DNA of 64,000 nucleotides from Bacteroidaceae bacterium (GTDB lineage: Bacteria; Bacteroidota; Bacteroidia; Bacteroidales; Bacteroidaceae): the NCBI GenBank assembly GCA_017965425.1, contig JAGCPY010000094.1:1-64000 (forward strand). The letters run 5' to 3'. The translations under genes were made by a program, and so were the position numbers. The notes under the pieces are model-generated. The model was not told where the DNA came from, did no database searches, and saw only the letters and a list, made by a program, of their open reading frames with translations. This document shows, piece by piece, positions 36,932 through 46,291 of this stretch (position 1 is the first letter of the stretch; each line of letters starts with the position of its first letter).

Positions 36932-37242
36932 AAAAAAAAGCCTCAATCCCTCACCAAGAGCGATAACAAACTAACTGATAAATATTTGCAGGTGAGGGAA
37001 TGGTGAGGGAATGGTGAGGGATGGTGAGGGAAGCGAAAATGAAGAAATGAAGAAACCTGACTGAATGTCTCATTTTAGCAGGTAATCGGGAAAACACTCT
37101 TCTATGGAGAATGAAGAGCAGCATAACACCGTAAAAAACCTCAATCCCTCACCATCCCTCACCATTCCCTCACCATTCCCTCACCTGCAAACGACTCATA
37201 AACAGCAAACTACCCTTCTTGGTGAGGGATTGAGGCTTTTTT
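36932..37242. repeat. Palindromic element C (two inverted units)
   Basis: The parts are: A-run; arm CCTCAATCCCTCACC 36941-36955; spacer of 35 nt 36956-36990; array of four GGTGAGGG boxes 36991-37031; centre of 113 nt; exact inverted array 37145-37185 (41 of 41 pair); spacer of 35 nt 37186-37220; inverted arm GGTGAGGGATTGAGG 37221-37235; T-run. The right array is itself preceded by AAAAAACCTCAA, so the right half reads as a complete unit like element A with four boxes instead of one. The centre contains a small CTCTTC/GAAGAG hairpin. Confidence 0.9.
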
Positions 37243-37404
37243 GTACAAAAAGACAGGGAGGACGCGTTTGATTTTACGTAAACATCTGAAAAAGAACTTT
37301 ATATATCAAAACGTCAATGAGTCTGCCGACTAAGAACCACGTCTGAACACTCTTTTGAGCGTGAGTTTTTTCACTTTTTTCTTCTTCGATTACCATAAAA
37401 TGAC

Positions 37405-37412
37405 TATCTTTG
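37405..37412 (+). promoter_or_regulatory. -7 promoter box of the pdxJ operon
   Basis: TATCTTTG, 31 nt before the ATG at 37444. The upstream region is T-rich with no exact -33 TTTG. Confidence 0.55.
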
Positions 37413-37443
37413 CGGCGGAAACGCAAACAATTATGACACTATT

Positions 37444-38166
37444 ATGCCAACGAAACTCAGTGTAAATATCAATAAAGTGGCCACTATCCGCAATGCGCGA
37501 GGCGGCAACAATCCCAATGTCCTGCAAGTGGCGCAAGACTGCGAACGCTTTGGTGCACAAGGTATCACGGTTCATCCACGGCCCGACCAGCGACACATCC
37601 GCTATCAGGATGTGCGCAATCTGAAACCATTGCTCACAACAGAGTTCAACATCGAAGGCAATCCCATCTCGGAATTCATCGCCCTCGTCCTTGAGAACCG
37701 TCCCACACAAGTCACCCTGGTGCCCGACGGACATGATCAGATCACCAGCAACCACGGATGGGACACAAAGACCCACCTCAACTTCCTGACCGACGTGACA
37801 GCCCGCTTCCGTGAAGCCGGCATTCGCGTCAGCATCTTCGTGAACGCCGACGAAGAAATGGTGGAATACGCATCACGTGCCGGAGCCGACCGCGTGGAAC
37901 TCTACACTGAGCCCTACGCAGCAGGCTATGAACAAGACCGCGTCGCTGCCATCGCCCCCTTCATCCATGCTGCAGAAGCAGCCCGGGCCTGCGGCCTTGG
38001 CCTCAACGCCGGTCACGACCTCAGCCTACAGAACCTCGCCTTCTTCCACCAGCAGATTCCATGGACAGACGAGGTCAGCATCGGCCACGCTCTCATCTGC
38101 GATGCCCTCTACTTCGGCCTCGAAGAGACCATACACAGGTATCTGTCCTGCTTAAAACAGGACTGA
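37444..38166 (+). CDS. pdxJ: Pyridoxine 5'-phosphate synthase
   Basis: The 240-aa TIM-barrel enzyme condenses 1-deoxyxylulose 5-phosphate with 3-amino-2-oxopropyl phosphate to form pyridoxine phosphate. Features include [16 protein letters not shown], the [13 protein letters not shown]-like stretch (here [17 protein letters not shown]), [16 protein letters not shown], the [13 protein letters not shown] phosphate region and [13 protein letters not shown] near the end. Length is typical (about 240 aa). It is the first gene of a unit with the DJ-1 family gene, ispD and recG. Confidence 0.96.
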   Translation: MPTKLSVNINKVATIRNARGGNNPNVLQVAQDCERFGAQGITVHPRPDQRHIRYQDVRNLKPLLTTEFNIEGNPISEFIALVLENRPTQVTLVPDGHDQITSNHGWDTKTHLNFLTDVTARFREAGIRVSIFVNADEEMVEYASRAGADRVELYTEPYAAGYEQDRVAAIAPFIHAAEAARACGLGLNAGHDLSLQNLAFFHQQIPWTDEVSIGHALICDALYFGLEETIHRYLSCLKQD

Positions 38167-38217
38167 CCCAACCATCCGAAACCCACTGAACCAAAAACCT
38201 TTAACTTTAACCCATAC

Positions 38218-38769
38218 ATGGTATATCTATTTTTCGCCAATGGCACCGAGGAGCTGGAAGCCCTCGGCACAGCCGACATCATCCGTCGTGCAGGCATCGA
38301 CCTGCAAATCGTTTCCATCACAGGTGAACGCATCGTCGCAGGTGCTCACGGCATCCGTGTCGAATGTGATGCCTTGCTCGAAGATGTCGATTTCTTCGAC
38401 GCCGACCTGCTCGTTCTGCCCGGTGGCATGCCCGGTGCTGCCAACTTCGCCGCCTGCCACACCCTCATCGAGCGCGTCCGCGACCACGCTTACATCGGAC
38501 GTCCAGTGGCTGCCATCTGTGCCGCCCCCCTCGTACTGGGCCGCCTCGGTCTGCTCGACGGCAAACGTGCAACTTGCTACCCCGGCTTCGAGGCTGAACT
38601 CAAAGGAGCAACTTGCACAGGTGCCCTCGTAGAAGTGGACGGGCAGTTCATCACAGGAAAAGGCCCTGCCGCCGTCTTCGAGTTTGGTTATGCCATCGTG
38701 GAGCATTTAAAGGACCAGCAAACAGCCGACGCCCTGCGAAAGGGAATGCTCTGGAGCGAAGTGCGATGA
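38218..38769 (+). CDS. DJ-1/PfpI family protein
   Basis: The 183-aa protein carries the class I glutamine amidotransferase-like fold. The nucleophile elbow is [12 protein letters not shown] with the reactive cysteine, the conserved acidic residue is in [15 protein letters not shown], and [13 protein letters not shown] and [16 protein letters not shown] follow. DJ-1 relatives act as glyoxalase-like or deglycase-like enzymes or redox chaperones; in bacteria the thiazole-associated YajL/ThiJ type is closest by length. The precise activity is not known. It lies 51 nt after pdxJ and overlaps ispD by 4 nt (ATGA). Confidence 0.88.
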   Translation: MVYLFFANGTEELEALGTADIIRRAGIDLQIVSITGERIVAGAHGIRVECDALLEDVDFFDADLLVLPGGMPGAANFAACHTLIERVRDHAYIGRPVAAICAAPLVLGRLGLLDGKRATCYPGFEAELKGATCTGALVEVDGQFITGKGPAAVFEFGYAIVEHLKDQQTADALRKGMLWSEVR

Positions 38770-39449
38770 ACCATTATGCCATCGTCGTAGCCGGAGGCCA
38801 GGGTTTGCGAATGGGAGCCGACCTGCCGAAGCAGTTCCTGCCTATCGGCGGACGGCCCGTGTTGATGCACACGCTCGAAGCTTTCGAGCGAGCCAGCCCT
38901 GGCATCCGACTGATTCTCGTCCTGCCCACTGGCCAACAGGATTTCTGGAAGAGCCTTTGCCAGAAGCACGGCTTCACGCTTCCACATGCCATCGCCGATG
39001 GTGGCGAGACTCGTTTTCACAGTGTCCTCAACGGACTCCACGCAATCCGTGAAGATGCTGACAGCAACGCCATCGTTGGCGTACACGATGGTGTCCGTCC
39101 CTTTGTCTCTGAGGAAGTTATCCGGCGATGCTATGCAGCTGCCCAAGAACACGAAGCCGTCGTACCTGTCACACCGGTGGTCGAGACCCTTCGCGAACTG
39201 ACAGGAAACACCTCCATCACAAAAGACAGAAGCCGTTATCGCCTCGTTCAGACACCACAGACGTTCGGCCTATCAGTCCTTCGTCGTGCCTATGAACAGC
39301 CTTATCGTGAAACGTTTACAGACGACGCCAGCGTTGTGGAAGCTCTCGGAATCCCCGTCAAGCTCGTCGAAGGCAACCGCGAAAACATCAAGATAACCAC
39401 GCCATTCGACCTTGTCATAGCAGAAGCCTTATTGTCCCGGAAGCCATAG
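38766..39449 (+). CDS. ispD: 2-C-methyl-D-erythritol 4-phosphate cytidylyltransferase
   Basis: The 227-aa enzyme joins CTP to methylerythritol phosphate in the non-mevalonate isoprenoid pathway. Signatures are [20 protein letters not shown] at the N-terminus, [12 protein letters not shown] and [16 protein letters not shown] chose the ATG at 38766, which overlaps the DJ-1 gene stop as ATGA, over a longer frame that starts inside that gene. The stop codon TAG is overlapped by the apparent beginning of recG. Confidence 0.95.
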   Translation: MNHYAIVVAGGQGLRMGADLPKQFLPIGGRPVLMHTLEAFERASPGIRLILVLPTGQQDFWKSLCQKHGFTLPHAIADGGETRFHSVLNGLHAIREDADSNAIVGVHDGVRPFVSEEVIRRCYAAAQEHEAVVPVTPVVETLRELTGNTSITKDRSRYRLVQTPQTFGLSVLRRAYEQPYRETFTDDASVVEALGIPVKLVEGNRENIKITTPFDLVIAEALLSRKP

Positions 39450-41548
39450 ACCTCTCTACACCTATCACCTATCTGCCAGGCGTAGGCCCGCAACGGGCCA
39501 AGCTCTTGGAATCGGAACTCCACATCACCACGTTCCGGGATTTACTGTATTACTTCCCTTACAAACATATCGACCGCACACGCCTCTACTACATTCATGA
39601 GTTGACGGCAGACATGCCCTTTGTGCAGGTCCGTGGCGAGATCCTCAGTTTCGAGGAAGAAGGCACTGGGCGCAAACGGCGGCTCATTGCACACTTTACC
39701 GACGGGCGTGGCATCCTCGACCTCGTATGGTTTCAGGTAGGAGCTTTCAAATGGATTAAGAAGAGTTATCTGACAGGCAAGCCCTATATCGTCTTTGGCC
39801 GCCCCACCGTCTTCAACGGGAGAATCAATATTGCCCATCCCGACATTGACCCGGCTGACACGTTACAACTCGAGCAGTTGGGATTGCAACCCTACTACAA
39901 TACAACGGAACGGATGAAAAAGGCAGGCATGAACAGCCGCAGCATCGAACGCTTCACAAGCACGTTGTTTCAAAAGGCAGGAGAGTTGCAACTACCAGAA
40001 ACGCTTCCCGAATCTATCATTCGCCGTCTTCTGCTTGTACCACTCGGCCAGTCGCTTCATGATCTACATTACCCTAATTCTGCCGACGCGCTACGACGAG
40101 CCACTTATCGCCAAAAGTTTGAAGAGCTGTTCTTTATCCAGCTGAACATTCTCCGCTATGCCCGTCTGCGTCAGCAGCAAGTGCACGGACATGTTTTTGC
40201 CAGCATCGGCCCGCTTTTCCATTCTTTCTACTCCGACTATCTGCCTTTTCAACTCACCAATGCCCAGAAGCGAGTCATCAAAGAGATGCGGAAAGACATG
40301 GGCAGCGGCAAGCAGATGAACCGGCTGTTGCAGGGCGATGTAGGTTCAGGAAAAACGCTGGTGGCTTTAATGACCATGCTCATTGCATTGGATAACGGCT
40401 ATCAAGCTTGTCTGATGGCTCCCACCGAGATCCTTGCCGAACAGCATTATGCGACTTTCCAAGAAATGCTTCGCGAGATGCCCATTCATGTGGAATTACT
40501 GACCGGCTCCATCAAAGGCAAGAAAAAGAGGACGCCAATATTAGAAGGTACACGCACAGGGGAAGTACAGATTCTGATAGGGACTCACGCCGTTCTGGAA
40601 GATAACGTAGAATTTAACCGCCTTGGCCTCATCGTCATCGATGAACAGCATCGCTTTGGCGTTGCCCAACGAGCTCGCCTCTGGAAGAAAAACGAGATAC
40701 CGCCACACGTCCTTGTCATGACAGCCACCCCCATTCCCCGCACCTTAGCCATGACACTTTATGGCGATTTGGATGTCTCTGTAATAGATGAGTTGCCCCC
40801 TGGTCGCAAGCCCATCGAAACCCGCCATTTCTGGGAAGAACGTTCGGAAAGCCTCTATCGGGGCATTCGTGCCGAAATTGCCAAAGGGCGACAGGTCTAT
40901 GTTGTCTATCCGCTCATCCAGGAGAGCGAGAAAATGGACCTGCAAGACCTTGAGAATGGTTACGAGCAATGGTGCCGCACCTTCCCCGACCTGCAAATCT
41001 CAAAGGTTCATGGACAGATGAAAAGCTCTGAGAAGGATGCAGAAATGGACAAATTTGTGCGTGGCGAAACACAGATTCTCATAGCCACCACCGTCATTGA
41101 GGTGGGTGTCAACGTCCCGAATGCGTCGGTCATGGTCATTCAGAATGCCGAACGCTTTGGTCTTGCACAATTGCACCAGTTGCGAGGCAGGGTCGGCCGT
41201 GGAGCCGACCAATCCTACTGCATACTTGTCACTAAGTATCAACTCTCACAGGAAACCAAGAAACGCATCCAAATCATGTGCGAGACCAATGATGGTTTCG
41301 AAATTGCCGAAGCCGACCTGAAGTTTCGTGGCCCAGGAGATCTTGAAGGCACCCAACAAAGCGGCATGGCTTTCGACCTTCACATCGCCAACATAGCCCG
41401 CGACGGTCAACTCGTGCAACTGGCCCGCGATACAGCTAACAGCATACTCGATGAAGATCCGACCCAGACGCTGCCAGAAAATGCCGGCATGTGGCGACGC
41501 TTGCGCGAGCTCAACAAAAACGCCATTGATTGGAGCAATATCAGTTAA
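39446..41548 (+). CDS. recG: ATP-dependent DNA helicase RecG
   Basis: RecG remodels stalled forks and Holliday junctions. Motifs are [15 protein letters not shown] (Walker A), [14 protein letters not shown] (DExH), [18 protein letters not shown] and [11 protein letters not shown], with an N-terminal wedge domain. The conserved N-terminus [20 protein letters not shown] is encoded from 39446, upstream of the first usual start (TTG 39506), but no ATG, GTG or TTG lies in that frame before a stop would be needed. The codon at 39446 is ATA, overlapping the ispD stop (ATAG); ATT occurs at 39431. Starting at 39446 gives 700 aa, a normal length. A non-standard start or a sequence difference is implied. 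Confidence 0.85.
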   Translation: MDLSTPITYLPGVGPQRAKLLESELHITTFRDLLYYFPYKHIDRTRLYYIHELTADMPFVQVRGEILSFEEEGTGRKRRLIAHFTDGRGILDLVWFQVGAFKWIKKSYLTGKPYIVFGRPTVFNGRINIAHPDIDPADTLQLEQLGLQPYYNTTERMKKAGMNSRSIERFTSTLFQKAGELQLPETLPESIIRRLLLVPLGQSLHDLHYPNSADALRRATYRQKFEELFFIQLNILRYARLRQQQVHGHVFASIGPLFHSFYSDYLPFQLTNAQKRVIKEMRKDMGSGKQMNRLLQGDVGSGKTLVALMTMLIALDNGYQACLMAPTEILAEQHYATFQEMLREMPIHVELLTGSIKGKKKRTPILEGTRTGEVQILIGTHAVLEDNVEFNRLGLIVIDEQHRFGVAQRARLWKKNEIPPHVLVMTATPIPRTLAMTLYGDLDVSVIDELPPGRKPIETRHFWEERSESLYRGIRAEIAKGRQVYVVYPLIQESEKMDLQDLENGYEQWCRTFPDLQISKVHGQMKSSEKDAEMDKFVRGETQILIATTVIEVGVNVPNASVMVIQNAERFGLAQLHQLRGRVGRGADQSYCILVTKYQLSQETKKRIQIMCETNDGFEIAEADLKFRGPGDLEGTQQSGMAFDLHIANIARDGQLVQLARDTANSILDEDPTQTLPENAGMWRRLRELNKNAIDWSNIS

Positions 41549-41639
41549 GACAACTCCTGCGACCCCACTATTTGGCATCATTGACCCAAGAATGTTGTCT
41601 TTTGGGACGATTTTACACTTCATACATTTTCAAAACAGC

Positions 41640-41647
41640 TACCTTTG
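41640..41647 (+). promoter_or_regulatory. -7 promoter box of the Gfo/Idh-DUF1080 operon
   Basis: TACCTTTG, 24 nt before the ATG at 41672. Confidence 0.55.
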
Positions 41648-41671
41648 CGACCGTTATTCTTTTACTGACAA

Positions 41672-42958
41672 ATGGACAGAAGACATTTTCTCAGAAACCT
41701 CGGACTGATGGGCGGCGGTGCACTCGCAGCCACCAGCCCTTGGCTTTCAACCTTCGCCTCGGTTGAGGACACGGCACGAGAACGCTGCCGATTGGGGTTC
41801 ATCGGCCCAGGCTCACGTGGGCGTTTTCTCCTCAGCTTTCTGGCAGAGAATCCGAAATGCGACATCGTTGCTTTTGCTGACATCTACCAACCCTCTTTGG
41901 ACGAGGCTCTGAAAATCGTTCCTTCGGCAAAAACCTATAAAGACTATCGTCAGTTGTTAGAGGACAAATCAATAGACGGCGTTGTCATTGCAACTCCATT
42001 GAACACTCATTTTCAAATTGCTAAGGATGCTTTCGATGCCGACAAACACGTCTATTGTGAAAAAGCCATTGCCTACACAATGGAAGAAACGCTCGCCCTT
42101 TACCGTCGCCACAAGGAGACGGGACGTGTATTCTTCACAGGGCAACAGCGTCTCTTTGACCCGCGATACATTCAAGTGATGGACCTCGTGCATCAAGGGC
42201 TGTTCGGTGACATCAATGCTGTCCACGCATTTTGGAACCGCAATGGCGATTGGCGACGTGAAGTGCCATCGCCAGAACTGGAACGCCTCATCAACTGGAG
42301 ATTATACAAAGAGTCCTCCAAAGGCCTTATGACGGAATTGGCCTGCCATCAGTTGCAAGTAGGTACTTGGGCGCTCGGCAAACTGCCTACTCGTGTGATG
42401 GGAAGCGGAGCCATCACTCATTGGAAAGATGGGCGTGAAGTTTATGACAATGTCCACTGTATCTATGAGTTTGACGATGGTCGTCAGATGACATACGCAT
42501 CTGTCATTAGCAATAAGTTCTACGGTCTTGAAGAACAAATCCTCGGCAACCTTGGCACCGTGGAACCTGAGCGTGGAAAGTACTATTTTGAAAACTATGG
42601 ACCAGCTCCCGCTCCAGCCTTCGTCCAGATGCTGATGGAATGGGAAGATAAAATCTGGGGATCCAACACCTTTGCCGGCAGCAGTTGGGATCCAGAGGTG
42701 GCACGGAATAATCCTGGTGAATACATTCTGGGCAAAGCGCCCGAAGTCGATGGAACGTCTTTGCTCACTGAAGCCTTCGTCGAAGCCGTCTGCACAGACA
42801 AGCAGCCGCCACGCATTGCGGAGGAAGGATATTACGCCACACAACTTTGCCTCATCGGCCACGAGGCCATCGTTCAGGGTCAACCTCTTCCCTTCCCAGA
42901 AGAAATGAAGATAGACTATGAACCGTACAAGACTAAAGGGCGAGTTGTGCCCGCTTAG
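41672..42958 (+). CDS. Exported Gfo/Idh/MocA-family oxidoreductase (first copy)
   Basis: The 428-aa protein opens DRRHFLRNLGLMGGGALAA, a twin-arginine signal consistent with export of a folded cofactor-bound enzyme. The Rossmann domain has LGFIGPGSRGR near residue 45; the family lysine is in HVYCEKAIAYTMEE (EKP-like, here EKA). The C-terminal domain shows GLMTELACHQLQVGTWALG with the histidine typical of the active site. The family oxidises or reduces sugar hydroxyls with NAD(P). With a second member and a DUF1080 protein downstream, it may act by making a 3-keto glycoside in the periplasm. Confidence 0.88.
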   Translation: MDRRHFLRNLGLMGGGALAATSPWLSTFASVEDTARERCRLGFIGPGSRGRFLLSFLAENPKCDIVAFADIYQPSLDEALKIVPSAKTYKDYRQLLEDKSIDGVVIATPLNTHFQIAKDAFDADKHVYCEKAIAYTMEETLALYRRHKETGRVFFTGQQRLFDPRYIQVMDLVHQGLFGDINAVHAFWNRNGDWRREVPSPELERLINWRLYKESSKGLMTELACHQLQVGTWALGKLPTRVMGSGAITHWKDGREVYDNVHCIYEFDDGRQMTYASVISNKFYGLEEQILGNLGTVEPERGKYYFENYGPAPAPAFVQMLMEWEDKIWGSNTFAGSSWDPEVARNNPGEYILGKAPEVDGTSLLTEAFVEAVCTDKQPPRIAEEGYYATQLCLIGHEAIVQGQPLPFPEEMKIDYEPYKTKGRVVPA

Positions 42959-43004
42959 ACTACAACATTCTCACGCCTCCACATTTCACTATTCAATTCA
43001 TCTC

Positions 43005-43301
43005 ATGCCCTACTTCTATATTCCTTCTCATCGCATTCGCACAGAGTTCACCTCGCTGCTCGTTTGTTTTTTGATAGCTAATGCGTTGAATGTGTATGCC
43101 GTCATCAACTACAGTGCACCCGCGTGGGAACTTATTACATCCATCCTCTACGTACTGGAGGCGACGGTCGTGCTCTATGCCCTTTGGGTTCTCATCCGTC
43201 TGCTTGTTTATGGTTTCCTCTGCCTCATCGGCCGCAAGCCAAAGCGTCACCATCACAGCAATCACTACCGTTCTTCACATCATTCCTTTTCCTCCCATTA
43301 A
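43005..43301 (+). CDS. Small membrane protein with histidine-rich tail (98 aa)
   Basis: Starting at the ATG at 43005 this protein has two hydrophobic spans (FTSLLVCFLIANALNVYAV and ITSILYVLEATVVLYALWVL) and a C-terminal tail of histidines, serines and arginines (KRHHHSNHYRSSHHSFSSH) that could bind metal or lie at the cytoplasmic face. It sits 46 nt after the first Gfo/Idh gene and 4 nt before the second. I do not recognise the family. The longer frame from 42918 overlaps the previous gene and is less likely. Confidence 0.6.
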   Translation: MPYFYIPSHRIRTEFTSLLVCFLIANALNVYAVINYSAPAWELITSILYVLEATVVLYALWVLIRLLVYGFLCLIGRKPKRHHHSNHYRSSHHSFSSH

Positions 43302-43305
43302 CATC

Positions 43306-44754
43306 ATGACTACTCGCAGAAACTTCCTCAAGACAATGGGTGCCAGCGTAGCAGGTTTAGCTCTCGGCAACGTATCTGGCTTGGCTTCCGCCACTACTCC
43401 TAACCTCATGACTTCACGCGAAACAGCAGCCGCCAAAAAAGACAAAGTGAAAGTCGCCTTCATCGGAATCGGCAACCGTGGTGAACAGGATTTCGACGAC
43501 TTCCTCCGCACTGGAATGGTGGAGGTCACAGCTCTTTGTGACGTAGATCTCGACGGCAAACAATGCCAGAAGGTTCTTGCCAAGTTCCCGAAGGTCAAGA
43601 GATTTCGCAACTTCCGTGATCTCTTTGAGAAGGCAGCCAGCGACTTTGAAGCTGTCGTAGCTGCTGTGCCAGACCACATACACTTCCCCATCGCCACGAT
43701 GGCACTCTCACATGGCAAGCACATCTACCTCGAAAAGCCTATGGTGCGCACCTTCCATGAGGCAGAACTCCTCATGCAAATGGCCCGCAGACATCCTGAA
43801 CTGGCCACACAAGTGGGTAACCAAGGTCACTCAGAGGCCAACTACTTTCAGTTTAAGGCGTGGAAGGAAGCTGGCATCATTAAAGATGTGACTGCCGTCA
43901 CCGCCCACATGAACAACAGCCGCCGATGGCATCGCTTTGACCCAAATATCAAGCATTTACCAGAAGCAGAAGCGCTCCCAAAAGGAATAGACTGGGACAC
44001 TTGGCTCGGGGCATCACAATGGCACTTCTACTCCGAGAAGTATCACCAGGGCGAATGGCGCTCGTGGTATGACTTCGGTATGGGTGCTCTCGGTGACTGG
44101 GGCGCACACATCCTTGACACTGTACATGAGTTCCTGGATTTGGGTCTGCCCTACGAGGTAACACTGCTCAACCAGAAAGCTCACAACGATTTCTTCTTCC
44201 CCTTCAGCTCAACTATTCTTTTCCGCTTCGGAGCCCGAGGCAATATGCCCCCCGTGGACATCACTTGGTACGACGGTCTGGACAACCTGCCACCTCTACC
44301 TGCTGGTTACGGAGGATCCGAGTACAATGCAAATATACCATCCACCAACCAAGGCGATACGCCTCGCGCACAGCTCAACCCAGGAAAAATCATCTACACA
44401 CGTGACCTTATCTTCAAAGGCGGCAGCCACGGCAGTACTCTCAGCATCATCCCAGAGGAGAAGGCACGTGAGATGCAGAGCCGTCTGCCTGTGGTACCTA
44501 AGAGCCCCAGCAATCATCAGGAGAATTTCCTCCTCGCCTGCATGGGCAGGGAAAAAACCCGTTCGCCCTTCGAAATCAATGGTGTCCTTTCACAGGTATT
44601 CTGTCTTGGAGTCATCGCCCAGCGCTTGAACACCCAACTCTTCTTTGATCCACGCACCAAGCAATTCACCAACAACGCTTTCGCCAACGCCCTCCTCGCC
44701 GGAGGTCTTCCACCACGCAAAGGCTGGGAAGAGTTCTATAGAATTGACAACTGA
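43306..44754 (+). CDS. Exported Gfo/Idh/MocA-family oxidoreductase (second copy)
   Basis: The 482-aa protein has a twin-arginine signal (MTTRRNFLKTMGASVAGLAL). Residues about 48-170 form the NAD(P)-binding fold (VKVAFIGIGNRGEQD), and HIYLEKPMVRTFHEAELL contains the EKP lysine. The C-terminal domain has GALGDWGAHILDTVHEFL, with catalytic-type Asp and His, and late aromatic-rich segments. It resembles the exported oxidoreductases often paired with DUF1080 proteins in Bacteroidetes. The ATG at 43306 is 4 nt after the small membrane protein stop, so coupling is likely. The substrate is probably a glycoside or keto-sugar intermediate (inference). Confidence 0.9.
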   Translation: MTTRRNFLKTMGASVAGLALGNVSGLASATTPNLMTSRETAAAKKDKVKVAFIGIGNRGEQDFDDFLRTGMVEVTALCDVDLDGKQCQKVLAKFPKVKRFRNFRDLFEKAASDFEAVVAAVPDHIHFPIATMALSHGKHIYLEKPMVRTFHEAELLMQMARRHPELATQVGNQGHSEANYFQFKAWKEAGIIKDVTAVTAHMNNSRRWHRFDPNIKHLPEAEALPKGIDWDTWLGASQWHFYSEKYHQGEWRSWYDFGMGALGDWGAHILDTVHEFLDLGLPYEVTLLNQKAHNDFFFPFSSTILFRFGARGNMPPVDITWYDGLDNLPPLPAGYGGSEYNANIPSTNQGDTPRAQLNPGKIIYTRDLIFKGGSHGSTLSIIPEEKAREMQSRLPVVPKSPSNHQENFLLACMGREKTRSPFEINGVLSQVFCLGVIAQRLNTQLFFDPRTKQFTNNAFANALLAGGLPPRKGWEEFYRIDN

Positions 44755-44780
44755 AAGAAAATCATTATTATACATAAACA

Positions 44781-46241
44781 ATGAAAAAGAACCTCTTCGT
44801 CTTGTTTGCTGCAACATTGTTGCAGCTCTCCCACACCTCCCTGTCAGCCCAGACCTATACCTCCCTTTTTAATGGCAAGAACCTTTCTGGCTGGACACAG
44901 CGCGGCGGAAAAGCCACCTACAAAGTGGTTGACGGCACCATTGTGGGCTATTCCAAAACCAACACCGACAACTCCTTCCTCTGTACCAAGCAGGAGTACG
45001 GCGATTTCATTCTCGAATTCGAATTCTTCGTGGATGATGCACTCAACTCCGGCGTGCAGCTTCGCAGCCACAGCCGCAAAGACTACCAAAACGGTCGCGT
45101 GTACGGCTATCAGTTCGAGATAGACCCAAGTCCGCGAGCATGGACGGGCGGCATCTATGACGAGGCCCGTCGTGGATGGCTCTATCCCATGATCAAGAAC
45201 GTACGCGCCCAAAAAGCCTTCAAGAACAATGAATGGAATCAAGTACGCATCGAGGCCATAGGCCACCGCATCCGCACTTGGGTCAACGGCATCAACTGTG
45301 CCGACCTCATTGACGATGTGGATGCCAGAGGATTCATCGCCCTGCAAGTGCACAGTATCGGAAAAGACACCTCCAAGGAAGGCAAGACGATTGCTTGGCG
45401 AAACATCCGCATCTGCACCGATAAAGATGCCCAACTTCACGCCACACCTGATATTCCCTTTTCACAGAATCCATCCAACGTCTCTGCCCCGCCGATTTCT
45501 GCCATAGACAACACGCTCACGAACAAGGAAGAAAAAGAAGGCTGGAAACTCCTTTGGGACGGCAAGACGACCGACGGCTGGCGCGGCGCACGCCTCGACC
45601 ACTTCCCCGTGAAGGGATGGAGCATCCAGAACGGTGAACTCATCGTCCACAAGGCTGGTGGCGGCGAAAGCACCAATGGCGGCGATATCGTCACCACACG
45701 ACAGTACCGCAACTTCATGCTCTCTGTGGATTTCAAGATCACCAACGGTGCCAACAGCGGTATCAAATACTTCGTCGATCCTGAGATGAACAAAGGTGAA
45801 GGCTCTGCCATCGGCTGTGAGTTCCAGATCCTTGACGATGAACGTCATCCCGATGCAAAACTCGGTGTAAAAGGCAACCGCAAACTCGGCTCCCTCTACG
45901 ACCTCATTCCCGCTCCCGAACAGAAGCCCTTCCACATCGGCGTTTGGAATACCGCTCTCGTTATCGTCCGCGGCCGCCACGTGGAGCACTGGCTCAATGG
46001 CACCAAACTACTCGAATACAACCGTGACGACCAAGAGTGGAACGCACTCGTAGCATATAGCAAATACAAAGATTGGCCTAACTTCGGCAACGCCCCACAA
46101 GGTCACATTCTCCTCCAAGACCACGGAGACGAAGTCCATTTCAAAAACATCAAAATCCTCGAACTACCAGACCGTCCCGTTCAAGGTCAACGTGGACAAC
46201 GTGAAGGCCGCGGCAACGGCCAGCGTCGCCGTCAACGATAA
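44781..46241 (+). CDS. Double DUF1080 (3-keto-disaccharide hydrolase/lyase-like) protein
   Basis: The 486-aa protein has a signal peptide ([19 protein letters not shown]) and two DUF1080 domains of the concanavalin-like fold. The first (about 27-225) has [20 protein letters not shown] and [20 protein letters not shown]. The second (about 250-465) has [20 protein letters not shown] and [21 protein letters not shown]1080 members cleave 3-keto glycosides by elimination or hydrolysis after a Gfo/Idh enzyme has oxidised C3. A basic glycine/arginine-rich tail ends the protein. With two exported Gfo/Idh enzymes upstream this suggests a complete oxidise-cleave-reduce route. A hairpin terminator follows. 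Confidence 0.88.
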   Translation: MKKNLFVLFAATLLQLSHTSLSAQTYTSLFNGKNLSGWTQRGGKATYKVVDGTIVGYSKTNTDNSFLCTKQEYGDFILEFEFFVDDALNSGVQLRSHSRKDYQNGRVYGYQFEIDPSPRAWTGGIYDEARRGWLYPMIKNVRAQKAFKNNEWNQVRIEAIGHRIRTWVNGINCADLIDDVDARGFIALQVHSIGKDTSKEGKTIAWRNIRICTDKDAQLHATPDIPFSQNPSNVSAPPISAIDNTLTNKEEKEGWKLLWDGKTTDGWRGARLDHFPVKGWSIQNGELIVHKAGGGESTNGGDIVTTRQYRNFMLSVDFKITNGANSGIKYFVDPEMNKGEGSAIGCEFQILDDERHPDAKLGVKGNRKLGSLYDLIPAPEQKPFHIGVWNTALVIVRGRHVEHWLNGTKLLEYNRDDQEWNALVAYSKYKDWPNFGNAPQGHILLQDHGDEVHFKNIKILELPDRPVQGQRGQREGRGNGQRRRQR

Positions 46242-46256
46242 ACTTTCATTCTCTTA

Positions 46257-46283
46257 CCTCGCGGTGTCCCCGCGAGGTTTTTT
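46257..46283 (+). terminator. Rho-independent terminator or attenuator after the DUF1080 gene
   Basis: An 8-bp stem CCTCGCGG/CCGCGAGG (46257-46264, 46270-46277) is followed by TTTTTT. It lies just 8 nt before the apparent ATG of the ApbE-like gene. Confidence 0.85.
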
Positions 46284-46291
46284 CTCCTCCA

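Noticed and set aside
41546-41605. AAGACAAC/GTTGTCTT pair after recG as a terminator
   Set aside because: The 8-bp stem encloses a loop of more than 40 nt and only four T follow; too weak to call.
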